From Rhizobium sp. WSM4643 (GTDB lineage Bacteria; Pseudomonadota; Alphaproteobacteria; Rhizobiales; Rhizobiaceae): 64,000 bases of DNA. The notes below the pieces were generated by a model, which was given only the letters and a program-made list of their open reading frames with translations, ran no database searches and had not been told where the DNA came from. The DNA is taken from NCBI RefSeq assembly GCF_025152745.1, contig NZ_CP104040.1:4723501-4787500 (forward strand). The letters run 5' to 3'. How positions within the stretch are numbered: the stretch's first letter is position 1; every line of letters begins with the position of its first letter. Shown here piece after piece: positions 1 through 8,701 of this stretch. Both the position numbers and the translations under genes were made by a program.

Positions 1-414
1 GAGGGCCGCAACGGAAGCCGGCGCCAGATAGGTCAGCTCCGTCAGCCCCTGGCCTTCCAGATATTCCAGCAGCCGGACCTGATAGCCCTGCCCACGCACG
101 GTAAGGACGACGATCTCCCGCCCTTCATTGCTGCGGATCACCTGCGGAACGCGCGGCGCATCTTGCCTGCTTTTGAGGTGATGGATCGCCGCATTCTGCG
201 CTTCGAGCTCGCGGACCTCGTAGGCTGCATGGCAGATCTTCAGGACGTAGCGGCCACGATCGCTATCGACGCGATAGTTTCGATCCTGCTGGCTGCCGAG
301 TTCGGTAAGCGTGCCGGAGAGGCTGTAATGAGCAAGGAGGATCTCTTCCGCGTCGCTGGCGGTGACGTCGGGACGCGGCAGCGCCATGCGATCAACAAGC
401 GCCTCGTCGGTCAT
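1..414 (-). CDS. APH-like phosphotransferase domain protein (N-terminal part only)
   Basis: Only the first 138 codons are present; the gene continues beyond the left edge. The ATG at 414 has a strong GGAGGGG ribosome-binding site a few bases upstream. Residues about 38-62 (LGSQQDRNYRV, then RYVLKICHA) look like the first beta-strands of the aminoglycoside phosphotransferase/homoserine kinase fold, the lysine of VLKI being the likely ATP-binding residue. In rhizobia such a domain is known both alone and as the N terminus of large fused class-III aminotransferases; which applies here cannot be decided. It is co-directional with purU, 119 bases away, and could be transcribed with it. Confidence 0.7.
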   Translation of the reverse strand, partial: MTDEALVDRMALPRPDVTASDAEEILLAHYSLSGTLTELGSQQDRNYRVDSDRGRYVLKICHAAYEVRELEAQNAAIHHLKSRQDAPRVPQVIRSNEGREIVVLTVRGQGYQVRLLEYLEGQGLTELTYLAPASVAAL

Positions 415-533
415 GACACCCCTCCGCTGCATGATTCGATTACCTATTGAAGGAGATAATCGAGTACTTGCCGCTGGCAGGCAACGGAAGATTGTCGTTC
501 GCCAGCAAAAGAGATGCAGGGTCTAGGCGACGC

Positions 534-1418
534 TCAACCCATGCGTTCGGAGGCGTAACCGCCGGGGCTTGCCGGGAAGACCACGGTACGGTTGCCGTTC
601 AGGAAGGTGCGGTGATGGATATGGGCATGGATGGCGCGCGCCAGCACCTGGCTTTCGACGTCGCGGCCGATCGAGACATAGTCGTCGGGCGACTGCGCAT
701 GGGTGATGCGCGCCGTGTCCTGCTCGATGATCGGGCCTTCGTCGAGATCGGCGGTGACGTAATGCGCCGTCGCGCCGATCAGCTTCACGCCGCGTTGATA
801 GGCCTGCTTGTAAGGGTTGGCGCCCTTGAAGCTCGGCAGGAAGGAATGATGGATATTGATGATCCGGCCAGACATCTTTTGGCACATCGCATCCGAAAGC
901 ACCTGCATATAGCGCGCCAGTACGATCAGCTCCGTGCCGGTCTGTTCGACGATATCCATGATCTGGCCTTCGGCCTGCAGCTTGTTCTCCTTCGTCACCT
1001 TGATGTGGTGGAAGGGGATGTCGTGGTTGACCACGACCTTCTGGTAATCGAAATGGTTGGAGACGACGCCGACGATGTCGATCGGCAGGGCGCCGATCTT
1101 CCAGCGATAGAGCAGGTCGTTGAGGCAATGGCCGAAGCGCGACACCATCAGCAGCACCTTCATGCGGGCGTTGCCGTCGTGGATCTCGGCATCCATGGCA
1201 AACCGCTTGCAGATCGGCTCGAAGCCTTCCTTGAGTTCGGCAAGCGGCACGCCTTCCTCGGAGATGAAGCTCACCCGTGTGAAAAACCTGCCGGTATCGA
1301 GATCGTCGAACTGCGAGCTGTCGACGATGTTGCAGCCCTTGTCGGCCAGATAGCTCGAAATCGCCGCCACGATGCCGCGCGTCGACTTGCAGGATACCGT
1401 CAATACGTAACTTGTCAT
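534..1418 (-). CDS. purU: Formyltetrahydrofolate deformylase
   Basis: 294 residues, the normal family length. PurU hydrolyses 10-formyl-THF to THF and formate, balancing one-carbon pools and feeding formate to PurT. An N-terminal ACT domain (about 1-85, starting SYVLTVSCKSTRGIVAAI) is followed by a formyltransferase-fold catalytic domain with the hallmark NIHHSFLPSF at 188-197 and the conserved Asp in TADLDEGPII near 225. The start at 1418 gives the expected N terminus. Upstream lies a 215-base spacer before the next minus-strand gene, so it probably has its own promoter. Family assignment is secure. Confidence 0.97.
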   Translation of the reverse strand: MTSYVLTVSCKSTRGIVAAISSYLADKGCNIVDSSQFDDLDTGRFFTRVSFISEEGVPLAELKEGFEPICKRFAMDAEIHDGNARMKVLLMVSRFGHCLNDLLYRWKIGALPIDIVGVVSNHFDYQKVVVNHDIPFHHIKVTKENKLQAEGQIMDIVEQTGTELIVLARYMQVLSDAMCQKMSGRIINIHHSFLPSFKGANPYKQAYQRGVKLIGATAHYVTADLDEGPIIEQDTARITHAQSPDDYVSIGRDVESQVLARAIHAHIHHRTFLNGNRTVVFPASPGGYASERMG

Positions 1419-1633
1419 GTCTTTCCCTCTTCCCTCTCCAAGGCCGCCGCTGTGCTTAGATCAAAGCCCGGGCCGCGAACAGGCCGGCGCACTTTCATTC
1501 ATGCGACAAATTGCAAGAGAAACCATCACCTTTGCGCAAGTTCTCTCATTGCTCAGTCTGAAGCTTAGGAGAAGTTGCGCGAAAAACTGTACCGTCAGCG
1601 CCGCTTGGATGCGTAATCTCGCCTTCGAGCGTT

Positions 1634-2650
1634 TTAGGCCGGCGGCCGGCTCGCCACCGCAACCTTGCGGCGCGGCGTGGTGATCTCATGGATGATCGCG
1701 CCGCCGATCGACGAGAGCACCAGCGAGAGGATCACGAAGAGCACCGGCTGCTGCAGGATGCCGATTGGCAGGCGGTCGGCGGCGACCCTGAGAAAGGCCA
1801 GCGTGAAGGCGTGGGTGATATAGATGCTGTAGGAGCAGTCGCCGAGATAGTTCAGCCATCCGACAACCGGCAGCCTGGAAAAATCGATGGAGATCGCGCC
1901 GTAGACGATGAAGATCGCCGGGATTCCCCAGGCATAGAACCGGCTTTCCGGCGGCATCAGCGCCTCGTTGATGAAGAGAAAGGCAAAGCCCATGGCAAGG
2001 GCCGCCCAAGCCCAGCGGCTCGGCAGCAGGATCTTCTGCCCGTAGAGCCAGCCGAGCACGACACCGGCGAGGAATTCCAGCATGATCGGTTCGCCGTAGA
2101 ACCGGGTCACAGTCGTTTCCGGCAGGAGCCGGCAGGCGATCAGGATGACGGCAAAGACGGCAAACATCGCCGGGATGCGCCGAACTTCCGAAAGCGGCAA
2201 TAGCAGCGCAAAGACGAAGTAGAAGAACATTTCGTAATTCAGCGTCCAGCCCGGAACGACCACCGGCGTGATCGTGCTGGGATCGGCGGGATTGCTCCAT
2301 GGCAGGAAGAACAGCGAGGCTGCGAGATGCGGCAGGTCGAACACCGTCGATTTCAGCAATGACGGGGCCACAAGCGCCACCGTCGCCGAAAACAGCGTCG
2401 CCAGCCAGTAAAGCGGCACGATCCTCCTGATGCGCCGGCGGGCGAAATCGACCGGGCTCATGGCGCGTCCGCTTGTCGTCAGCCACATCACGAAGCCGCT
2501 CAAGACGAAGAAGATGTCGACGCCGGTTTCGCCATAGACGAAGGCGGTGGCGTCAAGCGCGGGATTGACCTTGGCAAGCTGCAATATCGCGTGGAAATAG
2601 ACGACCATCAGCGCCGCGATGGCGCGCAGATATTGAAGCTGGACAAGCAT
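1634..2650 (-). CDS. Acyltransferase 3 family membrane protein (polysaccharide O-acyl transfer)
   Basis: 338 residues with about ten hydrophobic segments. The N terminus is typical of acyltransferase family 3 (OafA/ExoZ-like): LQYLRAIAALMVVYFH puts the key His at residue 20, followed by GVDIFFVLSGFVM around 43-55. Such inner-membrane enzymes add acetyl or other acyl groups to surface sugars. It is the last gene of a minus-strand run after a GH5 glycanase and a polymerase-like membrane protein, 46 bases below the latter, which suggests decoration of the same polysaccharide. Acceptor and acyl group cannot be read from sequence. Confidence 0.9.
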   Translation of the reverse strand: MLVQLQYLRAIAALMVVYFHAILQLAKVNPALDATAFVYGETGVDIFFVLSGFVMWLTTSGRAMSPVDFARRRIRRIVPLYWLATLFSATVALVAPSLLKSTVFDLPHLAASLFFLPWSNPADPSTITPVVVPGWTLNYEMFFYFVFALLLPLSEVRRIPAMFAVFAVILIACRLLPETTVTRFYGEPIMLEFLAGVVLGWLYGQKILLPSRWAWAALAMGFAFLFINEALMPPESRFYAWGIPAIFIVYGAISIDFSRLPVVGWLNYLGDCSYSIYITHAFTLAFLRVAADRLPIGILQQPVLFVILSLVLSSIGGAIIHEITTPRRKVAVASRPPA

Positions 2651-2696
2651 CGGGCGTTTTGCTCCCTCGGGCTCGCGCGAACAGGCGCCGCTGCGG

Positions 2697-3989
2697 TCAA
2701 CTCAATACATCTGCCGGACGACCCTGCCGGATGCGCGGGCTGTCGTGGAAGCGCATATATCCGACGACGAACCACAGGAGGCCGGCGATCTTCATCGAGA
2801 AGACCGCAGTTCCCCCGATCATCATATTCAGAAAAATGAAAAGAGAAAGTGAATGGGCGCAGCGCCGCTGTGCTGCCGTGCGCCCGGCGGGAAAGAGGCA
2901 GACGAACAGCCATAAGGCGATGACGCCGAAGATCGTCGCCGCGTAGATCAGGTAGACATAGCCGCTGTCGGCGAATTCGGCCACCCGGTCGACCGAAAGC
3001 CCAAGGATGGCGAGCGGATCGAGCTCCATGATCTTCTTCATCGTCAGGTTGATGCGGCCGGTGAAATTGTCGCCGGTAGCATTGGGTTTCAGCACGTAGA
3101 CGAGGAAGCCGGCGGCGACGATCAGCGGCATCAGCGCCAGATTGAAATTCTTCGGGATCTTCGGAAAGACGAAGTAGCCGACGATGCAGGCAAAGCAGAA
3201 GATCAGCATCGTGCGCGTGTCGTTCGTCACCAGGATCAGCACGGCCGTGCCGATCATCAGCAACCGGTCCCAGCGGCCGAGTCTGTCCCACATCGAAATC
3301 AGGTAGACCGCGATCACGCCGCAGAAATTGGCGAGCGACACCTGCTCGAGGAAGATCGAGGAGGAACGATGGTCGATGATGCCGAAGGAGAAGCGCTCGG
3401 GAAAGCCGAGCGCGTTCTGAAAGAGGCCCGTCGTGTTGTAGCTCAGCGGCAGCAGCCCGCGCGTATTGGCGAAATAATCGGACGGGTGGACGATGCTGAC
3501 GTAGAACGGCACGCTGACGATCTCGAAGATCAGGAAGATCATGACGGCAAGGCTTGCCCAGCGAAAGGCGAGCTTCATCGTTTTCTCGTTGCTCCAGCCG
3601 CCGAGCCCGGTAAAGCAGAAGATGATCAGCACGTTGCGAAAGTGATCGATGAACAGCATGCGGTTGAGCACGCTGACATAGATAGTCACGATGAGCGTGA
3701 ACAGCAGGAACAGGAAGGCCGGCAGGTCGGTCTCGTAGATCCCCTTGTGCAGGATATAGATGATGGCGCTCGCCATGATCAGGCCTTCGCTGGCGGCGAC
3801 ATGCGTCATAGACAGCGGCACGATGTTGTGGTTGATGAAGGCGAGAATGCCGTTGTAGAGCACGGAGAGCAGGCCGAGCCACAGCACCAGATGATCGGTG
3901 CGCGATGCCTCGCGGGCAGCACCGAGCCGGTTGCCGGCTACGGTGCCGGCTACAGTGAATGTCGCTGTCCTGTGATCGACGACCGCCAT
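2697..3989 (-). CDS. Polytopic membrane protein, O-antigen polymerase/ligase (Wzy)-like
   Basis: 430 residues with roughly ten to twelve membrane spans and a short soluble N terminus. I chose the ATG at 3989 (MAVVDHRTATF): a GGGG-containing SD lies just upstream and the codon falls two bases after the stop of the GH5 gene; longer in-frame starts would run through the GH5 coding region. A larger loop about two thirds along (LKPNATGDNFTGRINLTMKK) and the overall topology fit Wzy polymerases or WaaL-type ligases, which are poorly conserved in sequence. With the GH5, acyltransferase and chain-length neighbours a role in assembling a surface polysaccharide is the best inference. Confidence 0.8.
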   Translation of the reverse strand: MAVVDHRTATFTVAGTVAGNRLGAAREASRTDHLVLWLGLLSVLYNGILAFINHNIVPLSMTHVAASEGLIMASAIIYILHKGIYETDLPAFLFLLFTLIVTIYVSVLNRMLFIDHFRNVLIIFCFTGLGGWSNEKTMKLAFRWASLAVMIFLIFEIVSVPFYVSIVHPSDYFANTRGLLPLSYNTTGLFQNALGFPERFSFGIIDHRSSSIFLEQVSLANFCGVIAVYLISMWDRLGRWDRLLMIGTAVLILVTNDTRTMLIFCFACIVGYFVFPKIPKNFNLALMPLIVAAGFLVYVLKPNATGDNFTGRINLTMKKIMELDPLAILGLSVDRVAEFADSGYVYLIYAATIFGVIALWLFVCLFPAGRTAAQRRCAHSLSLFIFLNMMIGGTAVFSMKIAGLLWFVVGYMRFHDSPRIRQGRPADVLS

Positions 3990-3991
3990 GT

Positions 3992-5041
3992 TTATTTCCC
4001 CGAAGGCTTGACGGCTGAGCAAGCGCCGGCATCGGCTTTTGTCGCCTCGGCAAGAAGCCGCATCTGCGGCCGCTCGGGGCCCTTGCGCGGCTGGACGTTG
4101 AACGGCTCGTCCGCCGGCCACCATTCGCCGGCCGCCCAATAGGACCAGCCGAGCCAGACGTCGCTATTTCCGGACATGGTGGCGTAGATTTCGGTCAATC
4201 CGCTCATACAGTCCTTGTCGGTGGAGGCGCCGAATTCGCCGAGAAAGCCGCGCTTGTGGTTCTGTTTCAGCCAGGCGGTAACGCCGGCGATCGCGTCGAC
4301 CGCGGCGCCTGCACCTTCGCAGGTCGGATGCGTTCCGGAGGAATCGGCGTCGAGATACTGGTGGACCTCATAGGCGTAGAAGTCGAGCGGATCGCGCACG
4401 CCGAGCATCACCGTGCCGTTGGCGCCGCCGATCACATCCTTTTCCCAGCTGCCCGCTCCGCTCCATGCCGTACCCGGCACCAGGATGAGGTTGCGCGCGC
4501 CGACGGCGCGGATGCTGCGAATCGCGGCATTGGCGGCATCCAGCCAGTCGGTCGCCTTGATGTCGTGCGGTTCGTTCATCAGGCCGAAGAGAAGGCCGTC
4601 CTGATTGGCGAATTCGACGGCAAGCCTTGCCCAGAAATCCCCGAAGGCGGCATCCGTCGCCGGCGCCGTGCCGACCTGGGTCTTGTCGTAATAGCCGAAA
4701 TTATGCGGGTCGAGCAGAACTGCCATGCCGTGCTTGCGGATCAGGCCAACGGTATCCTTGAGCCGCTTGAGCTCGTCCTCGTCGAGCCGCCCGCCGAGTG
4801 CGGGCTGCAGGCGTTCCCAGCGGAAGGGCAGCCGGATGATCGTCATGCCCTTTTCGGCGAAATAGCCGATCGTGTCTTCGCTCGGATAGGTGTAGTTGGT
4901 GCCGTAGATGCCGCCGCGCTCGCCATATTCGCCGCCGGACAAATTGACGCCGCGATAGCAAGGTGCATCAGTCGCAAAGGCCGGCGACGGGATCAGAGCG
5001 GCCGCAAGCAGCAGCGCTGTCAGATGTCGTATCGTCCTCAT
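3992..5041 (-). CDS. Secreted glycoside hydrolase family 5 (endoglucanase-like)
   Basis: 349 residues from the ATG at 5041, chosen because AACGAGG lies 6 bases upstream; an in-frame ATG at 5074 has no SD. The N terminus is a classical Sec signal peptide (LTALLLAAALIPSPAFA). The GH5 barrel shows the acid/base Glu in FGLMNEPHD (about E157) and the nucleophile Glu in GFLGEFGAS (about E269), plus EVHQY. Retaining GH5 enzymes cut beta-1,4-glucans and related polymers. First gene of a three-gene run with a polymerase-like protein and an acyltransferase, so it may trim or release a nascent surface polysaccharide rather than digest plant cellulose. Confidence 0.92.
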   Translation of the reverse strand: MRTIRHLTALLLAAALIPSPAFATDAPCYRGVNLSGGEYGERGGIYGTNYTYPSEDTIGYFAEKGMTIIRLPFRWERLQPALGGRLDEDELKRLKDTVGLIRKHGMAVLLDPHNFGYYDKTQVGTAPATDAAFGDFWARLAVEFANQDGLLFGLMNEPHDIKATDWLDAANAAIRSIRAVGARNLILVPGTAWSGAGSWEKDVIGGANGTVMLGVRDPLDFYAYEVHQYLDADSSGTHPTCEGAGAAVDAIAGVTAWLKQNHKRGFLGEFGASTDKDCMSGLTEIYATMSGNSDVWLGWSYWAAGEWWPADEPFNVQPRKGPERPQMRLLAEATKADAGACSAVKPSGK

Positions 5042-5176
5042 GGCCATCCTCGTTATCGCGGCAAATCGCAACATCGGCGTCGCTGACGTTATTTTAACGG
5101 TCCGTTAGCTAAGAATTTCTAAAGTATCAGCACCTCGGCTTCAGTCTTTCACGCTGGGCGGGACACGAGTGCGCGT

Positions 5177-6790
5177 ATGAACCAGTATGACAGGAACAGG
5201 GTAAGCCGGCTCCCTGGCTGGCGCAGTTTTGAGCCGTCTCAGACTGCGCCGGAAGGCGTGCGCATGCGCAGTCCCGTCGTCCGTCCGGATGATTTCGTCC
5301 GGCCATCGCCCGAACCCGCGCCGCCACCCTTGCCGCTGCAGGCAACTATTGCGGAAACCCGCCAATATGAGCGTCCGGCGCCTCACCCTCAGCCTGCAAG
5401 ACAGCCTGTCGTCGACGCGCCGTCGAATGCAGCGTCGGCACCTGCCGCCCCGCTTCTCGACCTCCGCTCCAGTATCGCCGCGATCTGGAGCCGGCGGTTG
5501 GTCGTGCTGGGGCTGGGCCTTCTCGGAGCTGTGGCTGGCGGGGCGGTGGCGCCGCGCATCGCCCAGAAATTCACCGCCGTCAGCAGCCTCTATTTCGATC
5601 CACGCCAGATCGGCCTTGCCGATGCCAGCGCGCAATCTTCGGGTCCCTCGCCGGAAATGATCTCGGCGCTGATCGACAGTCAGGTGCAGATCCTGACTTC
5701 GGGCAATGTGCTGCGCCGCGTTGCCGAAGCCATGAAGCTCGACCAGGATCCCGAATTCACCGGCGGCCGGACGGATGGCGCTGCCGTAATCGGCACTCTG
5801 CAGAAGGCGCTGGTGATCACCCGCGAGGCCAGCACCTATGTCGTCTCGCTTGCTGCCACGACCAACGATCCCGAAAAATCCGCAAGGCTTGCCAACCAGG
5901 TCGTCACCTCCTTCACCGAGGAGGAGGACAGCGCTTCGAACGGCATCTACGAAAACACCTCGTCGACACTTGACGGACGGCTCAACGACCTGCGCCAGAA
6001 GGTGCTGGAAGCCGAGCAGGCTGTCGAAACCTTCCGCGCCGACAACGACATGGCCGCGACCGAGGGGAACCTGATCTCCGACCAACGGCTCGTCTCGCTG
6101 AACACGATGCTGGTGACGGCACAGGAAAAGACCATCCAGGCGAAGGCGCGCGCCGATGCCGTCGCCAATCTCCGCGTCGAAGACATCGTCGCCGGCAACC
6201 AGGCGGAGGGCGGCGTCACCTCGCCGCTCGTCAGCCTGCGTCAGCAATATGCCACCCAGGCCGCCGCCGTCGGCAGCCTCGAAAGTCAGATGGGCACGCG
6301 CCATCCGCGCCTGCAGGCGGCCCGCTCCTCGCTGCAGAGCATATCAGTCGAAATCAAGGGCGAATTGCAGCGTCTCGCCACCTCGGCAAGGGGCGAATAC
6401 GAGCAGGCCAAGTCCGCCGAGGACAGCATCGCCAAGGAGCTTGCCGTGCAGAAGGCGTTGCAGGCGAGTTCGTCGGACAAGCAGGTGGAATTGAACGAAT
6501 TGCAGCGCAAGGCGACGGCGGCGCGCGATATCTACGAGACGGTGCTGAAACGCTCCAGCCAGACGAGCGAGGAGCAGAACTTCAATCAGAGTAACATTCG
6601 CGTCATTTCGCCGGCCGAGCCGCCGGTCAAGGGAGACGGTCCCGGAAAGACGATTCTATTGATTGCCGGCGTCATCGGCGGTTTTCTCGCCGGTTTCGTC
6701 GTCGGCGCCGGTTTTGCGATCCTCGCCGGCCTCTTCAGCCATCCCGTCATCAGAAGTTATTTTAGGAAGTCCCCCGCTGCAGCCGCTTGA
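5177..6790 (+). CDS. Polysaccharide co-polymerase (Wzz/GumC/ExoP-type) without kinase domain
   Basis: 537 residues. A proline-rich cytoplasmic N terminus (1-95) precedes TM1 (about 107-126), a long periplasmic region rich in predicted coiled coil (about 230-470), a proline/glycine motif (PPVKGDGPGK, about 482-491) and TM2 (about 492-518). The protein ends shortly after TM2 in a basic tail; there is no Walker A/B or tyrosine cluster, so it lacks the autokinase half of ExoP/Wzc. Such proteins set chain length of Wzy-made polymers. It is divergent from the GH5-polymerase-acyltransferase run. It resembles in layout the rhizobial PssP2 class; orthology is not tested. Confidence 0.9.
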   Translation: MNQYDRNRVSRLPGWRSFEPSQTAPEGVRMRSPVVRPDDFVRPSPEPAPPPLPLQATIAETRQYERPAPHPQPARQPVVDAPSNAASAPAAPLLDLRSSIAAIWSRRLVVLGLGLLGAVAGGAVAPRIAQKFTAVSSLYFDPRQIGLADASAQSSGPSPEMISALIDSQVQILTSGNVLRRVAEAMKLDQDPEFTGGRTDGAAVIGTLQKALVITREASTYVVSLAATTNDPEKSARLANQVVTSFTEEEDSASNGIYENTSSTLDGRLNDLRQKVLEAEQAVETFRADNDMAATEGNLISDQRLVSLNTMLVTAQEKTIQAKARADAVANLRVEDIVAGNQAEGGVTSPLVSLRQQYATQAAAVGSLESQMGTRHPRLQAARSSLQSISVEIKGELQRLATSARGEYEQAKSAEDSIAKELAVQKALQASSSDKQVELNELQRKATAARDIYETVLKRSSQTSEEQNFNQSNIRVISPAEPPVKGDGPGKTILLIAGVIGGFLAGFVVGAGFAILAGLFSHPVIRSYFRKSPAAAA

Positions 6791-6849
6791 TGACGGTCGT
6801 CGGTTTTCCTACATCGGAAGGACGGGTTATTGCCGGCAGGAGAGTTCCC

Positions 6850-7182
6850 ATGCGGCTGTTGATGATGCTTCTGATATCGCTCGTAGCCGTGTCGAGCCTC
6901 GCCCCGGCGTTCGCCTTTGCCGTCGACTGGACGAAATCCGTCGATTCGGGCGTTCAGCCTCTCTATCCCTACAAGGGTCTTCCCGGCGTCAAGGCGCAGC
7001 CGGACAAGAAAGAGGAGGAATCTTACAACTGCCGCACCGAAACCGTGCAGATCCGCCGCCGTTATGACGAAATCTTCCGTTCCGGCGGCATGCCGACGCT
7101 GATCTATGTCTGCGAACGCGACGGCTTGATTACCACGGGTGGCAAAGTTCCGCTCCGCGGCCACTATCAGCCGGTGCGGTAA
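6850..7182 (+). CDS. Small secreted protein of unknown function
   Basis: 110 residues from the ATG at 6850 (GGAGAG upstream). An N-terminal signal peptide (MRLLMMLLISLVAVSSLAPAFA) precedes a mature part with two cysteines (YNCRTETVQ and LIYVCERDG) that could form a disulfide. I do not recognise the family. It follows the chain-length protein gene by 59 bases on the same strand and may be co-transcribed with it, hinting at a role in envelope polysaccharide assembly. An in-frame ATG at 6787 overlaps the previous stop but has no matching SD. Confidence 0.75.
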   Translation: MRLLMMLLISLVAVSSLAPAFAFAVDWTKSVDSGVQPLYPYKGLPGVKAQPDKKEEESYNCRTETVQIRRRYDEIFRSGGMPTLIYVCERDGLITTGGKVPLRGHYQPVR

Positions 7183-7494
7183 ACGCTTCGGGTCGACGCC
7201 GTCAGATGACGCCCGCTCAGGCCGACTGCTGCAACGCCGTGCTGTTGTGCTAGACTCCAGCGGCTGACGGCACAGACAACGGGCAAAGGCCCGGCGCGGC
7301 GGCGCGAAGAAAAAACCTCACTTCGGAATCCCGAAATACCTCCGCTTCGGGATTCCGACATTCGACGCCTTTCGCGGGCTGTCGTCATGGAGGAACATCC
7401 AATGATTTCAATCCCGCAACCAATTTGGGGATTCCGAAGTGCTGTATGGATTATGGTGGGAGTTCCCAGGCATACCTTGGCCGGATGGTTGCGG
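7183..7494. other. 312-base non-coding stretch with competing inverted repeats
   Basis: No convincing gene. It contains a perfect 13-bp inverted repeat (7323-7335 with 7346-7358, loop 10) and a further inverted copy of its first 12 bases at 7428-7439, so two alternative stem-loops can form. Short reading frames here lack ribosome-binding sites. Function unknown. Confidence 0.5.
7323..7358. repeat. Perfect 13-bp inverted repeat (stem-loop)
   Basis: TCGGAATCCCGAA at 7323-7335 pairs with TTCGGGATTCCGA at 7346-7358 across a 10-base loop. GGGATTCCGAAG at 7428-7439 is complementary to 7321-7332, giving a mutually exclusive longer-range pairing. There is no U-tract after the stem, so a simple terminator is unlikely. 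Confidence 0.7.
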
Positions 7495-7779
7495 CTAAGC
7501 CTCCAGACTGAGCTGGAGTGGAGTGTCGTCTGCCTCGGCGACCTTAGGCTTACGTTTTGTTGCCGCACGGCGTAGTGGTTTGGTGGTCTTCGGCAGAGTA
7601 TCGGAGCCGAGCTCGCCTGCCTCTGAGCTGGGCAGCAGCAGGCCGGCCGCAGGCGCCCCAGCGGCTAGCTCAATGACCGGCTTGGGGCGAGGCATTTCAA
7701 TGGCCGGCTCGGTGGCCGACACCTCGCGTGCCTTTGACGGCTCGGGTTTGCTGGCTGCGGATGGGGCGAATCGGATCAT
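7495..7779 (-). CDS. Small hypothetical protein, low-complexity
   Basis: 94 residues from the ATG at 7779 (GGAG 9 bases upstream). The product starts MIRFAPSAASKPEPSK and is rich in Pro, Ala, Glu and Lys with a basic patch KPLRRAATKRKPK near the C terminus; it is probably disordered. I do not recognise a family. It lies between an inverted-repeat region and tRNA-Leu. The overlapping plus-strand frame is less plausible. Moderate confidence that it is expressed. Confidence 0.45.
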   Translation of the reverse strand: MIRFAPSAASKPEPSKAREVSATEPAIEMPRPKPVIELAAGAPAAGLLLPSSEAGELGSDTLPKTTKPLRRAATKRKPKVAEADDTPLQLSLEA

Positions 7780-8017
7780 TGCAAGACTCCATTGCGTTCT
7801 CTTTACGTTCGCATTTGGAGATGGGTGAGTCAATGCAGGCCAGCTATCAAGAGGGGCGGGAATAAGCGTCCAGAAATGAGGACTTCGGAGAGTTCTTGGG
7901 AGCTACCGAGCGAACAAGCCTTTGCGCGCATTATGACTGGCCCTTGCTACAAGGCACCTGCGCAACTTTCGTTGGAAAGGCTTAACTCCTTGATCTTGGT
8001 AGCGATCAAGAATGGAA

Positions 8018-8104
8018 TGGTGCCCAGAAGAGGACTCGAACCTCCACACCCTTTCGGGTACCAGCACCTGAAGCTGGCGCGTCTACCAATTCCGCCATCT
8101 GGGC
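8018..8104 (-). tRNA. tRNA-Leu (anticodon CAG)
   Basis: 87 nt including encoded CCA (8018-8020). The 7-bp acceptor stem pairs GCCCAGA (8104-8098) with TCTGGGC; the anticodon loop is TTCAGGT with anticodon CAG between CCAGC/GCTGG arms, there is a long variable arm (TACCCGAAAGGGTG) and a T loop GTTCGAGTC. This class-II layout identifies tRNA-Leu reading CUG codons. Confidence 0.97.
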
Positions 8105-8272
8105 GACGGAGAGCGATGTAAGGGGGTGGCCCCTGACTGTCAACTGGGTTTTTGAAGTTTTTCTGACAGTTGGCGAAAAAGCAGCCGATCACATGCAAGG
8201 GAGCGCCGAAGGGTGGGCATAGCGCTCCCGTGGGCACGCCCTATATAGAGGAAATACCGAAAGGAATGCCTC

Positions 8273-8692
8273 ATGCTTGCTCCCCGCACGCTTCTGCTCG
8301 CCGGTCTCTTGGCCGTTTTGTCACCCGCTATCGCCGGGGCCGATTCGCTGAAGCTGGGCAAGCCGGGCATCGGGCCGCTCAATACGGGATCGACGCTCTG
8401 CGATTTTCGCGGCTGCTTCGGTTTCGGGCCGCAGCAATGGCATCGCCCCGCCTATGTCCAGCCGAACTATCGTCCGCGCGGCGCGGGGCCGACCTATTAC
8501 CGGCCGGGCGCTGCCGGGCCGCCGCAGCTGACCTATGATCCGCCGCCGGTGCAAAGGGTGCAGCCGAAGCCGCGCGACATGAACAGCCATGCCGCCTGGT
8601 GCAGCAACGAGTACCGCTCCTACAATCCGCGGACGGATCGTTTCCTCACCTATGAGGGCATCTACAAGACCTGCCGATCGCCCTACCGCTGA
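8273..8692 (+). CDS. BA14K-family-like secreted protein
   Basis: 139 residues: signal peptide (LLLAGLLAVLSPAIAGA), a Pro/Gly/Tyr-rich middle and a C-terminal motif SHAAWCSNEYRSYNPRTD followed by FLTYEGIYKTC, which matches the BA14K signature found in Brucella and Rhizobiales small envelope proteins (some lectin-like or immunoreactive). Two cysteines in this motif probably form a disulfide. AAAGGA lies upstream of the ATG at 8273. It stands alone between the tRNA and a minus-strand gene. Confidence 0.85.
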   Translation: MLAPRTLLLAGLLAVLSPAIAGADSLKLGKPGIGPLNTGSTLCDFRGCFGFGPQQWHRPAYVQPNYRPRGAGPTYYRPGAAGPPQLTYDPPPVQRVQPKPRDMNSHAAWCSNEYRSYNPRTDRFLTYEGIYKTCRSPYR

Positions 8693-8701
8693 GCCGCGCG
8701 G

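Noticed and set aside
2608..4053. A 481-residue minus-strand frame overlapping the polymerase-like gene
   Set aside because: Out-of-frame shadow; the alternative frame has the membrane topology and the correct junctions with the GH5 gene.
8018..8104. Integrated element at tRNA-Leu
   Set aside because: No integrase and no duplicated tRNA 3' end were found nearby.
7947..8237. A 96-residue minus-strand frame (GGIGRRASFRCWYPKGCGG)
   Set aside because: It is the translation of tRNA-Leu and its flanks, a well-known annotation artefact.
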